From assembly GCF_021530565.1 (NCBI RefSeq), contig NZ_JAKGBI010000011.1:62001-126000 (forward strand): a stretch of 64,000 nt of DNA. Reading direction: 5' to 3'. A program made the translations under genes and the position numbers. Source of the DNA: Pseudoalteromonas sp. SMS1 (GTDB taxonomy: Bacteria > Pseudomonadota > Gammaproteobacteria > Enterobacterales > Alteromonadaceae). Of this stretch, positions 53,531-63,013 are shown one piece after another (position 1 is the stretch's first letter; every line of letters starts with the position of its first letter). The notes under the pieces were generated by a model, which was not told the origin of the DNA, made no database searches, and was given only the letters and a program-made list of their open reading frames with translations.

Positions 53531-53560
53531 AAGGGCCGAAATCAGGCCCTTTATCATTTT
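53531..53560 (+). terminator. Terminator of lysozyme-like gene
   Basis: AAGGGCC and GGCCCTT form a 7-bp stem with a 7-base loop, followed by TATCATTTTT. It lies 48 bases after the stop codon. Confidence 0.8.
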
Positions 53561-53709
53561 TACATGTCATAGGCTCTGTTGGTTTCATGTCCGTATTTTA
53601 TTCAGGCATAAGCACACGAAATCAATTTATCGCTGATATGTCACTGCAAACGTATTCTCGATTAGCGACAAAGTACATTATGAAATAGGCCTATAAGCTA
53701 TAACATGAA

Positions 53710-53731
53710 GAAGAGTGAACAATCACTCTTC
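53710..53731 (-). terminator. Terminator of Gly-Gly-leader peptide no. 3
   Basis: On the minus strand GAAGAGTGA and TCACTCTTC form a 9-bp stem with a 4-base loop, then TTCATGTT. It lies 13 bases after the peptide stop codon. Confidence 0.65.
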
Positions 53732-53744
53732 GGTGCTAACACAA

Positions 53745-53888
53745 TTAATAGTGCTTACAAGGATCGTCTAAAAAACATCCCGAATTAGACCACCCTCCGC
53801 CCACTTTTTTTGTCTGAGACTTACATAGAATATCTTTTGCTTGTAACTCTCTAAGTTTCGTTTTTTTCAATTTTAATTTCAGTTTCAT
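53745..53888 (-). CDS. Gly-Gly-leader peptide precursor (no. 3), 47 codons
   Basis: A small minus-strand gene: ATG 53886-53888, stop 53745-53747. The leader (MKLKLKLKKTKLRELQAKD, then KKVGG) is highly basic and resembles the other two in the window. After Gly31 comes a short core of 16 residues (GWSNSGCFLDDPCKHY) with two cysteines six positions apart, enough for a ring. There is also a Cys at position 22 in the leader. A purine-rich site (AAGGAAATTAAG) precedes the ATG and a terminator follows. The gene stands alone; no exporter or modifying enzyme is adjacent. Confidence 0.65.
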   Translation of the reverse strand: MKLKLKLKKTKLRELQAKDILCKSQTKKVGGGWSNSGCFLDDPCKHY

Positions 53889-54275
53889 CTTAATTTCCTT
53901 TTCACTTTAAAACCAAATTAAGTATTGCACGATAAATCAGCAAAACAAATATATGAGTATAATATTATTCATAAATTAAACTCATCAACAAAGCTCGCCT
54001 CTTCAGGCCGTTTTATAAAAGAGAAATACAAAAACATAACTATATAATATAATTATATTTTAAATTTTTTAAACCTCATTTTTACCACAAAAATCAACCC
54101 TAACTGACAGTCACTTACACTGCTTTCTCCGACATCGCGACGATACTAACTTTCGAAATTTAAAAACACTTTTTTTTCTACCTGTATCAAGTCACGACAA
54201 AAGTTTTGTAAAAAACAACAGGCACTGTTCTTGCTTGGTTCATAAATATTTAATTTTAGTCAAGAAAATGTCTAT
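53889..54275. other. AT-rich divergent intergenic region
   Basis: Promoter space for peptide no. 3 (minus) and the coiled-coil protein (plus). Very AT-rich with no ORF. Confidence 0.4.
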
Positions 54276-54692
54276 ATGAATGTTCAAAATTTGCCCGCTG
54301 GATATACAAGTTATAGTGCTCTGCTGGATCCAAAGAAAGATATGTCAAAAAACACCACAGAGACTGAGAAGGCAGAGTCAGAAAAGATAAACTCTGGAGA
54401 AGAAAACAGCGCAGACGACAAAAAAAGTGAGGAAGTAAAGACCAAAGATGAACGGGTGCAAAGCATCCTGTCTTTACAACAAAAAATTAAGTCACTCCAG
54501 CTAAAACAAGATGAACTCAGTGCTGATCAGCAGACGCTATTGGCAGATCTTAAACATAATCTCGAAGAAGAGCTTGCACAGGTCCAATCGTTTATCCGCG
54601 GTCAAGCATCTACATATGTAAGCGGGTTGTTTTCAAACTCACCGGCCCTTGGAAACACCCACAGCGGTATGTTTTTGAGCAGTAAAGTCTAG
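54276..54692 (+). CDS. Charged helical protein, unknown
   Basis: A 138-residue protein. Its middle part is acidic/lysine-rich (NSGEENSADDKKSEEVKTKD), followed by a probable coiled coil (RVQSILSLQQKIKSLQLKQD, LADLKHNLEEELAQVQ). The end segment ASTYVSGLFSNSPALGN is hydrophobic-polar. No signal peptide or transmembrane segment. A weak ribosome binding site (CAAGAAAATG) lies a little far. No family recognised. Confidence 0.55.
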   Translation: MNVQNLPAGYTSYSALLDPKKDMSKNTTETEKAESEKINSGEENSADDKKSEEVKTKDERVQSILSLQQKIKSLQLKQDELSADQQTLLADLKHNLEEELAQVQSFIRGQASTYVSGLFSNSPALGNTHSGMFLSSKV

Positions 54693-55064
54693 ATTTTAAA
54701 ATCACTCGACCATTTATCAGGGATAAAGAAGGGCAACTAATTTGTCTTCATATCTAGTGGCGATGCCTACGTTAAAAGTGGCAAAACACAAGTATGCTCG
54801 CCTCCTAAACTCCTCTATTAGTGCGTGCCGAAATGGGGTGCCGCCACCAAGCACACACCGCAGCCATACCATGCGCTCAGGTAGGTTAAAAATGCATGTC
54901 GGGTAGCATAACCTTATTGAGTACAAAAGTGCATAGGTAATCAACAAGCCGACCTATATCACCTTCAACTTTCTTGAGAACAGTGATAATTTGATACGTG
55001 CATAACTCGATAGGATGCGTATTCTTCGGCTATAATTTATAAAACCTAATTAATCCTGTGGTAG
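54693..55064. other. Intergenic region
   Basis: No gene seen; a minus-strand frame (54717-54947) is probably random. Confidence 0.4.
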
Positions 55065-56072
55065 TTGAGTATGCCTGCTTTTTCCAGCAATGAATCAATT
55101 TGCCTACCGATAAAATTTATAAATGACCTCTCTCAATCGCAGGATTTAAGTGAGACTTTAAACCTCATATCCTTTTGGCTGCCAAAAATCATTGAGTCTG
55201 ATCGCGCCAGTGTGTGTTTGGGAAACCAGCCAGAACACACCTTAGAGGTCTATGCACTGTTCGGCAATAACGCCATTGAAGCGAAAACCATCTTGCCTGT
55301 TAAAGGCACTATGGTGGGCAGAGTGTTTCAAAACAAAACGCTAGAAATACAAAATAACTTGTTAGACTCTGATGACTTAGACTGCTTAAAGTTGCATCAA
55401 GGAGGGCTGAACTCTTGTATGGATGCACCTTTACAAAAACTAGGTAATTGCTTTGGCACCCTCAATATTGGGAGCTTGAGTACAGGTGCATACCAACACC
55501 AAGATGCCGTGATGTTAGAATGTATCGCCAATTGGTTAGCCAACTACATTCACTCCCAAATAGAAATTTCTGAACAAAAAAAACGCGCAGAAACGGATCC
55601 TTTAACAGAAACAAGTAACAGACGCTGCTTAACAACAGTAGGTAATGAGATGTTCCAAAAATGGCAAAATGACAGCCAGTCATTCGCCATGATCATGATT
55701 GACATCGACAACTTTAAAAGGATCAACGATTGTTATGGACACCATGCGGGTGATCAGGTACTCATTAACTTTAGTAGTGTCGTTAGACAAGTCATTCGCA
55801 AATCTGACCATTTTTTCAGAATGGGAGGAGAAGAGTTTGTTATTTTGGTCGAAGATGGGGGCAATTCAATAGCCAAACATGCTGAACGCATTCGCCAGGC
55901 AGTTGAGGAGATGTCTGTTCAATATGAAGGCCACCATATCAATATCACGATTAGCTGTGGTGTCACCGTCGTGAATAAGCAAGATCATGAACTTGAATGT
56001 GTTTATTGTCGAGCAGATCAGGCCCTATATCGCTCAAAACAAAATGGGCGAAATCTGACGACCGTAATATAA
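55065..56072 (+). CDS. GAF-GGDEF diguanylate cyclase
   Basis: A 335-residue cytoplasmic protein. A GAF-like sensor (residues about 20-165, including RASVCLGNQPEHTLEVYALF and GCFGTLNIGS-like NCFGTLNIGSL) is joined to a GGDEF domain starting AETDPLTETSNRRCL. The active site GGEEF lies at about 254-258, and RKSD, the product-inhibition site, lies five residues before it, so it should be an active, feedback-controlled cyclic di-GMP synthase. The GAF ligand is unknown; the position of Cys residues does not suggest heme. No membrane segment. The second such enzyme in the window. Confidence 0.88.
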   Translation: MSMPAFSSNESICLPIKFINDLSQSQDLSETLNLISFWLPKIIESDRASVCLGNQPEHTLEVYALFGNNAIEAKTILPVKGTMVGRVFQNKTLEIQNNLLDSDDLDCLKLHQGGLNSCMDAPLQKLGNCFGTLNIGSLSTGAYQHQDAVMLECIANWLANYIHSQIEISEQKKRAETDPLTETSNRRCLTTVGNEMFQKWQNDSQSFAMIMIDIDNFKRINDCYGHHAGDQVLINFSSVVRQVIRKSDHFFRMGGEEFVILVEDGGNSIAKHAERIRQAVEEMSVQYEGHHINITISCGVTVVNKQDHELECVYCRADQALYRSKQNGRNLTTVI

Positions 56073-56911
56073 AAGTGAGTAATGCCCATGATACGCTTGG
56101 CAGTTACGTACGAGCCAATTTCAGCCATTCATAATGCAGCTGAGACAGGTTAAAGGCATATACAAAAGCTTTGTGAGGGACAAACTGAACCTATTGGGCG
56201 ATGCTTTTTGATGGCATTGACGGCTTTATTAAGCTCTCTAGTACACAATTCGATAACTAAAGCCACGGTGAACAAAGCTGCTATTTTTAAGATTGTTCAT
56301 TATAACTGTTTAATACACAAGGCCAAGGTGATACCCATTTTGCGATATGACTGTATGAGGTTGATAGGCTTCTTCTGTAGCAATGTCATTTATTGATGCC
56401 TAAGTAATCTGAGTGTCATTGATAAGAATTCGATCTTGTGGCGATTGTTGAGCACGTTTTACTCCTAACGATGGGATTAAATGCGCTAGCGCCACAGAAA
56501 AGTTATAACTTGAGTTTAATCGCGCTACATTTAAAACGTCTCTTCCATTACTCTTCCCCCCTTCTCTCCTTGGGCAAAGTATGACAAAGACGATCCACTG
56601 CATCGTGTCTGTATGTAATATTGACTAAAATCTACCCTTTCAATATGTGCACATCAGGGTTTAAATCCGTGAACGTGGTGTTTTTACCAAAATACTTTCA
56701 TATAAAACATGACTAAAAAAGGGTTTAGGCTGTCGAATATCAACGTGTGTAATAAAGTACTAAAATCCTGTTCTAACTCCGGCTCAAATTGACCTTCAAT
56801 GTCATTGAATGGGCAATACCTTAAACTTCATTCCGACCCCATAGTTGTTTCATATGGGGCCTAAGAATATCACCAACGAAAAGTAGCATTCATCTGAGTG
56901 GCGTTTTAAGC
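56073..56911. other. Long intergenic region, no supported gene
   Basis: About 840 bases with only short random frames on both strands. No repeat, tRNA or hairpin of note. It may contain relics too decayed to recognise. Confidence 0.35.
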
Positions 56912-57932
56912 TTAGTGATTATACGCATCGATCACTAAGTTGCCGGCTGGAATTGAGATTTGATTTTGAGCTGCTTGATCATCATTTTTGCTGTATGAGT
57001 TGCCGATAAAATTATTATTACGCGAGCTTTGACCTGTCAATTTAATTAAATAAGCGAAGTTTTTCTGCTCCTTAACTAGCATAGGCGCAATTATATAAAA
57101 TGAATTCGACATGAAATTTGAGTTAGCCACATCATATAGTAAAAACCCGTATCCTCTTGAAGAAGATATGATGTTATTGGAAACGACAGCATTGTTGACA
57201 TTTTCCATCCTAATGCTCGCACTCAAATTTGAATTATCCCAATAATTATGATCTAAAGTGTTATTTGCAATTCTTACATTCCAAGAGGTTTTATAATTAC
57301 CCTCTTTATCCGCCTCATTTTCTATGGTAATACCACCATTCTTATTACCAACTAATAGGTTTTGATCAATAGACACGGCATGGATCTGACCTTTTAGCTT
57401 AATACCTGGGTGAACAGAGCGTTCAATTGTATTATCTTTAATGATGAGACGCTTTAAAAGACCAGAACCATAAATTCCACTCCAGCCGCTCTTTTTAATT
57501 AAGTTCCCTGAGACTTCAATATTATTTCCCACAACATTATAATCATGCGGATTAACCAAGATACCATGTCGATATGAAGACTCTATAACACTATTATTTA
57601 CACCTGAATAAGCATCATTAATTTTGAACACCTGCGTATAACACCTTAACATCTTCAAGATATGCATCTTTCAGTTTTATTGGGTAGAAAGAGCTATTTT
57701 CGAACCTAAGAATTGATGAATTTCCTTCACCCTTAATATTTACGCCTCGAACTTCAATGTCACCTAAAACAGTGTGGATACCAGATGGAATATGTACATA
57801 GGACTTCTTTTCTTCTGCTAAGTAGATACAATCTTGCAGCGTTTGACATTCTTTATCTTGTGAAAATATAACCTTCGCAGCTGAGGGGTGAGTTACTAAC
57901 AACAATAACACAAACGCAATAAAACCTTTCAT
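56912..57932 (-). pseudogene. Secreted parallel beta-helix protein, frameshifted
   Basis: Two overlapping minus-strand frames. The first (57932 down to 57618) begins with a signal peptide (MKGFIAFVLLLLVTHPSAAK) and a first helix turn (IPSGIHTVLGDIEVRGVNIK). The second (to 56912) gives a right-handed parallel beta-helix with repeated N-rich turns (NTIERSVHPGIKLKG, NNIISSSRGYGFLLYD, GNSYSKNDD), as in pectate-lyase-like and polysaccharide-active proteins. Removing one base from the T run at 57622-57625 joins them as YAGVQ-INDAYSGVNN, giving about 338 residues. So a one-base insertion in a four-base run explains the split. Probably a polysaccharide-active exported enzyme; no catalytic site recognised. 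Confidence 0.8.
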
Positions 57933-58620
57933 AAATATACCTCATTATTTTTATTTTTCTTGTTTAAAATCAATTACCATACAACCATAATCAACCTAAA
58001 AAAGCACGATAAAACAGAATCTTTCTAAGATAAACTACTATTTCAACATTGCTTCGAGGTACAAAAACTAGAAATTTTTGCCACCAGCTATCATTATCGA
58101 AAAAAGTGACGTTATTTTTCTTTATCAGTTTACCTAACATCATTTAAATATGATTAAGCTAGCGCTACTTGCTTTTTTAAAATTGTACTTTGCGAAGGTG
58201 CATCAAGTCGTCGCACAACAAAAAAATTAAAACCTGCTATAAAAAAATAACTTCACCTCTTACCAACTTATCAATTTATCAATTTATTTGTTTAAACATT
58301 TATTTATTTAAATATTTATTTACTTAAAAATTCAAACACAATTAAACATCACACAGGTAATTTTAGGAGGAAATAAGTAAAAACCACCCATTATGAATAA
58401 ATTAATATTACCTAATTTGTTTTTCATTGTTTGAAGAAATTATCCAACGTCTGTTCATCGCGGCTTGTCAGGTTAGATATTAGCTGACTTTGGATAAACT
58501 CTAAGTAATAGCGGATTTTTAATCTGCGTTACTATTTATCAGCAATTCGTACTGCAAGTATAAGCAAATGGGGAAAATGCCTAAATCGCAGTACACTAAA
58601 AACCGCTAGTTGTCGAAATA
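57933..58620. other. Long AT-rich intergenic region
   Basis: No gene. Between 58270 and 58330 there is a run of imperfect TTTATT/TTATCAA repeats. A Shine-Dalgarno-like AGGAGG at about 58366 has no suitable start codon close behind it. Confidence 0.4.
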
Positions 58621-59964
58621 CTACACAACACCATAGGCTAACATGGCATCAGCCACTTTAATAAACCCGGCAATATTAGCACCGTCAACATAGTTGACTC
58701 GGCCGTCATGCGTACCATATTTGACACACTGATCATGTATTTGCTGCATAATGTTGTGTAGCTTTTGTTCTAGCTCTTCTTCTGACCAAGACATCCGGAT
58801 ACTGTTTTGAGACATCTCTAACGCAGATACCGCAACCCCACCCGCATTTGCCGCTTTACCTGGGGCGTAAAGTATCCCTTGTTCAAGAAATATATGGACC
58901 GCCTCTGGCGTACATGGCATATTTGCCCCTTCCGATACCGCGAGGCACCCATGCCGTGCTAATAAGGTAGCGTCTTGCTCGCCTAACTCATTTTGAGTTG
59001 CACAGGGGAAAGCCAGATCTGCTTTAATAGTCCACGGTTTCTTACCAGCATTAAACTCGCATTCAAACTGTGTAGTCAGCACACTCAAACGCTGTCGCTG
59101 CTGAGTTTTTACCTCTTTAATGACTTCTAATTGTTTTTGACTGATCCCATCTGGCACAAACAGTGTGCCACTCGAATCAGATAGGGTGAGCACTTTACCG
59201 CCGAGTTGAATGATTTTTTCTGCACAGTAAAGCGCAACATTGCCTGATCCAGACACAAGGCACGTTTTACCTTCAATACTTTGGCCATGATGAGTGAGCA
59301 TAGATTGCATGAAATGAGCATTACCATATCCTGTGGCTTCGGTGCGAATCAAACTCCCACCGAATTCGAGCGACTTACCCGTTAATACGCTCTCAAATTG
59401 ATGCGTTAAACGCTTGTACTGACCAAAAAGGTAGCTAATCTCTCGTGCACCTACGCCAATATCACCTGCAGGTACATCCATATTTGGACCAATATGTTGA
59501 TAAAGTTGTGTCATAAAAGACTGACAGAAGCGCATTATTTCACGGTCAGATTTTCCTTTGGGGTTGAAGTCAGATCCCCCTTTACCAGCACCAATAGGTA
59601 ATGTTGTTAGACTATTTTTAAACGTTTGCTCAAACCCCAAAAACTTGAGCACACTTAAATTTACAGAAGGGTCAAACCGCAAACCGCCTTTGTAAGGACC
59701 TATCGAGTTGTTAAATTGCACTCTATACCCACGATTGATTCGGATGTTCCCTTCGTCATCTTCCCAAGAAACCCGAAATGAAACGACCTTGTCTGGTTCT
59801 GTCATTCTTTCAAGAATATGGGCTTGCTTATATTTAGGGTGTTTATTAATAAAAGGAATTACTGACTCAGCAACTTCTTTTACTGCTTGGTGAAACTCTG
59901 ATTCATGAGGATTGCGTTTAACTAACCCATCCATGAAGTGATCTAGTGTTAAATCATCGTACAT
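58621..59964 (-). CDS. gdhA: NADP-specific glutamate dehydrogenase
   Basis: A 447-residue enzyme, the usual length of the hexameric NADP-dependent type. The N-terminal glutamate-binding domain has VQFNNSIGPYKGGLRFDPSV and the catalytic lysine (Lys128) in PIGAGKGGSDFNPKG. The C-terminal Rossmann domain has LVSGSGNVALYCAEK. It forms glutamate from 2-oxoglutarate and ammonia in nitrogen assimilation. Single gene with its own promoter; no nearby nitrogen-regulatory gene. Confident assignment. Confidence 0.97.
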   Translation of the reverse strand: MYDDLTLDHFMDGLVKRNPHESEFHQAVKEVAESVIPFINKHPKYKQAHILERMTEPDKVVSFRVSWEDDEGNIRINRGYRVQFNNSIGPYKGGLRFDPSVNLSVLKFLGFEQTFKNSLTTLPIGAGKGGSDFNPKGKSDREIMRFCQSFMTQLYQHIGPNMDVPAGDIGVGAREISYLFGQYKRLTHQFESVLTGKSLEFGGSLIRTEATGYGNAHFMQSMLTHHGQSIEGKTCLVSGSGNVALYCAEKIIQLGGKVLTLSDSSGTLFVPDGISQKQLEVIKEVKTQQRQRLSVLTTQFECEFNAGKKPWTIKADLAFPCATQNELGEQDATLLARHGCLAVSEGANMPCTPEAVHIFLEQGILYAPGKAANAGGVAVSALEMSQNSIRMSWSEEELEQKLHNIMQQIHDQCVKYGTHDGRVNYVDGANIAGFIKVADAMLAYGVV

Positions 59965-60606
59965 GCTAATACCTATTTAAATCATAAATTAACGACTAAT
60001 TAAATCGTAGCTGTGTTCAAACTCTGTGAATGGTAATGATGTTAGCTTAGTTGAGGCTAACTCTCCTGTGATGTTTTTAGAACACCTTATTCGTAAAATT
60101 AGAATATGCTTTTTTGCCAAGTTTATAATCCATTAATCAGGGTGTACGCCTCTTCTGATTAAGTTTGGTCACTATTGGTGAGCTTGCACACTAAATTGCT
60201 ACAAGCCCTATAAACGCGGCTTAGTCTGACTTTTGAACATTTATACAATTTGCATAAGTAATTAATATTTAAATTGTATTTAGGTTTTGTTTAAAGGGGA
60301 CGGGTGAGCCGGTATGAGAAGTTACACAAGCTCAATTGAACAAGTATTATGTACTGCACGCGTTATGATTTTATCTATCTCACGTATTTTAACCAATGTA
60401 CACACAAATCAGGTACTCACTCGATAGGGAAAACTCGGTAGATAGTAACCCCAATACGGTCATCACGCCTGAATTAACTCAGTAGCCAAACAAGAGGACG
60501 TGTTTAGGCTAATCAAATACGACGTTGTAAGTAAAAACACCCAAACTGACGTGTTGGCTCACAGGTCTTGCCGTAGGCGCCCTGATTAGCACCTGATTAT
60601 GGAAAG
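59965..60606. other. Intergenic region
   Basis: No gene seen. Promoter region of gdhA on the left side. AT-rich in part. Confidence 0.4.
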
Positions 60607-60957
60607 TTACTTTAGGCTTGCTTGAATGATGAGTAACTCAATTTCACTATTAGATGTATTGACCAAACCATGGGTACCGAAACGTTTATTGACGACCATA
60701 TCCCCTGAGCTCACTTTTCTCTCCTCACCTTCAATCGTCATCGTGCCTTCACCTTTTAATATGATGTACATTTCTTCATCATCTCCGTGAGTATGCTCGC
60801 CCATAGAGCTTCCTGGTGGCATCACAACACGAAGTGCGAAATCCCAAGCACCATCGAAATCTTTACGCCTAAATGCACGATAAATTTCAATTTCTCCCAC
60901 TCCACCATGGCTATTTTCATCCACCTCTCTATTGCAGGTATAAAAATTACGTATCAT
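60607..60957 (-). CDS. Cupin-domain protein
   Basis: A 116-residue single-domain cupin. Metal-site motif 1 is GEHTHGDDEEMYIILKGEG (His, His, Glu ligands), and the second motif is VNKRFGTHGLVN (His). Size and motifs match Cupin_2 proteins, which may be isomerases, dioxygenases or sugar-binding proteins. The start has AAGGAATTCGGGGGG just upstream. Function unknown. Confidence 0.85.
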   Translation of the reverse strand: MIRNFYTCNREVDENSHGGVGEIEIYRAFRRKDFDGAWDFALRVVMPPGSSMGEHTHGDDEEMYIILKGEGTMTIEGEERKVSSGDMVVNKRFGTHGLVNTSNSEIELLIIQASLK

Positions 60958-61093
60958 TTTCCCCCCGAATTCCTTTCTAATTATTTCTCACTGCACGCAT
61001 TAGTCACATAACACCTTGGTAATTTGTCCATTTTGCGGAGTTTATTTTTTGCACTTAAAATACAGCATGTACCGCTGCATGCGTGATTTTCAT

Positions 61094-61310
61094 ATGGATA
61101 ATCAATTTGTTGAACTTTTTACATTGTATACACAACAATTCAGGCATTGCACATGATAAATTTTCTACTAGTGCCGAGTATTTGAAAAGCACCTTCCATA
61201 TATGGCGTGAAACGTTTTATGACGGGACCATCGCTTTATATATTTATCAATACACGCAAGTGATTCAGAGAGCCCGAAACGAAAGTGCAACGTTATTGCC
61301 AACGCGTTGA
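61094..61310 (+). pseudogene. Possible small frameshifted gene, unknown
   Basis: A plus-strand ATG at 61094 opens MDNQFVELF; the next frame, from about 61130 to 61310, reads SGIAHDKFSTSAEYLKSTFH and IWRETFYDGTIALYIYQYT. Removing one base in the T-rich part (61116-61140) joins them into about 71 residues. There is no clear ribosome binding site and no family is recognised, so this is weakly supported. Confidence 0.3.
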
Positions 61311-61524
61311 TCTACTCACTAGCCGCTTTGTTTCACGAATTTAAAAATATCTCAACAGAATCCGGCGTTATTAGCACTTGAGTTGCATGTAAACTATGAA
61401 ATTAGCCTTGCCAAATTTGGACATATTGTTGATTACAGAGGTCAAAAATAGACGACCAGAGGTTACGCTTTCACTCTGGTCGAAATTGGGATCAGCCTAC
61501 AATCTGCTGATAAGCGTTCGCCCC

Positions 61525-61962
61525 CTACGCTAATGCAGAACTCACCTCTTCTACACTGACTTTGCATGATGTATTTTTGCCATCCCCCAGTAACCAGTTG
61601 CCATACATAAGCTTGCTGTCGGGATCCGCGGCACTTGTACTCACCGCTTTAAGGGTATCCACGCCTCTGAGCACCGCATGTAGCTCGCCATCAATCTCTT
61701 TCCATGCAACAATTGTGGATGTAGAGACACTGATAAACGGCTTATCAGCGAAAAGAACAGAGTTTGTCGCTTTAATATCAAGGTAGTACTTCGGTTTGCT
61801 AACTAGTTCAAAGTAATGCGCATCGTTATCTTTGTCATAGCTCACCATCTTAAATTCGACTGCGTCAGATTTGTCAACGCCACGGATGAACTTGTCACCT
61901 TTTAATCCCATGTACCCAATATCGCTACCATCATGCGCTGTCAATTTCAGTATTTTAGCCAT
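61525..61962 (-). CDS. Small beta-rich protein, unknown
   Basis: A 145-residue protein starting at 61962 (GAGGAAAGTG just upstream; an earlier in-frame start is less likely). It begins MAKILKLTAHDGSDIGYMGL and has repeated beta strands such as KYYLDIKATNSVLF. It has one cysteine, in NTSCKVSV. No signal peptide. The repeats of basic/acidic Gly turns resemble a beta-trefoil or actin-binding-like fold, but no family is assigned. Function unknown. Confidence 0.55.
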   Translation of the reverse strand: MAKILKLTAHDGSDIGYMGLKGDKFIRGVDKSDAVEFKMVSYDKDNDAHYFELVSKPKYYLDIKATNSVLFADKPFISVSTSTIVAWKEIDGELHAVLRGVDTLKAVSTSAADPDSKLMYGNWLLGDGKNTSCKVSVEEVSSALA

Positions 61963-62270
61963 TTCACTTTCCTCTATTGAATATGTAATCAACTCAGTCA
62001 TCCCTGAAGCACTAGCTAGTACAAAAGGGGTCATTGCTTTTACAAAACCTAAGTAAGAAGCACAAATAAAGGCTAGGACAGAGAAAGAATAATAACATTA
62101 CAGAGCAATTACACTGCGTTAACATAAGAGGGGCGTGATAGTTCAAGCAACGTTGCTGTCATGCACATGGCTATACAAACAACACGCACTAGCGTATTTT
62201 TTGATGCTGCATTTTAGCCAAAGCGCATTTAAGTAATATAACGGTGCAAAAACGCCAAGAGAAATATGAT

Positions 62271-62774
62271 ATGAAAGCAGAAGGTAAACAAGTTCAGACC
62301 TATTATTTGGAAATGTTAAGTAAGGAACGTTTTCTTTCTTCCCCCTTACCCGATGAAATGTCAATTGTGGAAATAGTTCATGAACAACCTGAGTTTAATC
62401 AGTTCTTATATGCATTTATTGGTAAGCAATGGCATTGGACCGATAAGCTAACTTGGACACTGAGACAATGGCAACAGTATTTAGCGACGTGTAAAATTCG
62501 CACTTGGGTTGCATATGTGGATGGCGCCATTGCAGGTTACTACGAACTGAGTCTACAAAACGCGGGGAATGTTGAACTCACATATTTTGGTCTGGCACCA
62601 AGCTTTATTGGTAAAGGGTACGGTAGTCCACTACTGAGTCAGGCCATCGAATCTGCGTGGTCAATCCACTCAGCTAAGAGAGTCTGGGTGCATACTTGCA
62701 GTCTAGACCACCCTCACGCTCTTAATAATTATCAAAAACGTGGGTTTAATTTATATCGAACAGAGGTCGAATAA
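62271..62774 (+). CDS. GNAT family N-acetyltransferase
   Basis: A 167-residue cytoplasmic acetyltransferase. The acetyl-CoA site is LTYFGLAPSFIGKGYGSPLL (motif A, with GKGYG), and the C-terminal segment VHTCSLDHPHALNNYQKRGF is the typical motif B region. Start at 62271 has AAGAGAAAT upstream. The substrate may be an amine or aminoglycoside-like compound, but cannot be read here. It stands alone. Confidence 0.85.
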   Translation: MKAEGKQVQTYYLEMLSKERFLSSPLPDEMSIVEIVHEQPEFNQFLYAFIGKQWHWTDKLTWTLRQWQQYLATCKIRTWVAYVDGAIAGYYELSLQNAGNVELTYFGLAPSFIGKGYGSPLLSQAIESAWSIHSAKRVWVHTCSLDHPHALNNYQKRGFNLYRTEVE

Positions 62775-62975
62775 TCACAGGCGTGACTGACAGCGTGACT
62801 TTTGACCCAACCCATATACTGGCTGTAGGTGATAGAATGCCAAGACCTGCTGGCGTGTAAGACATTCATTTACCACCGACAACAAGCAATGGCGCACGTA
62901 ATTTAACCCGTTGGTTTACGCATTCGTTTTTGGTCGACATAAAGCGACCTATCATGGCCGATAATTGCCCCTATG

Positions 62976-62993
62976 AGCCCCTAAATAGGGGCT
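62976..62993. terminator. Hairpin between convergent genes
   Basis: AGCCCCTA and TAGGGGCT form an 8-bp stem with a 2-base centre (effectively a 4-base loop), followed by TAATTAT on the plus strand. It lies just after the DUF1552 gene on the minus strand and well after the GNAT gene. Confidence 0.55.
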
Positions 62994-63013
62994 TAATTAT
63001 AATGATCGTCAGG

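Noticed and set aside
56208..56603. Short frames on both strands in the 56.1-56.9 kb gap
   Set aside because: No start signals, no protein-like features and no relation to neighbours.
58270..58330. TTTATT-type run as a CRISPR or tandem repeat
   Set aside because: Units are irregular and only 4-8 bases; simple AT-rich low complexity.
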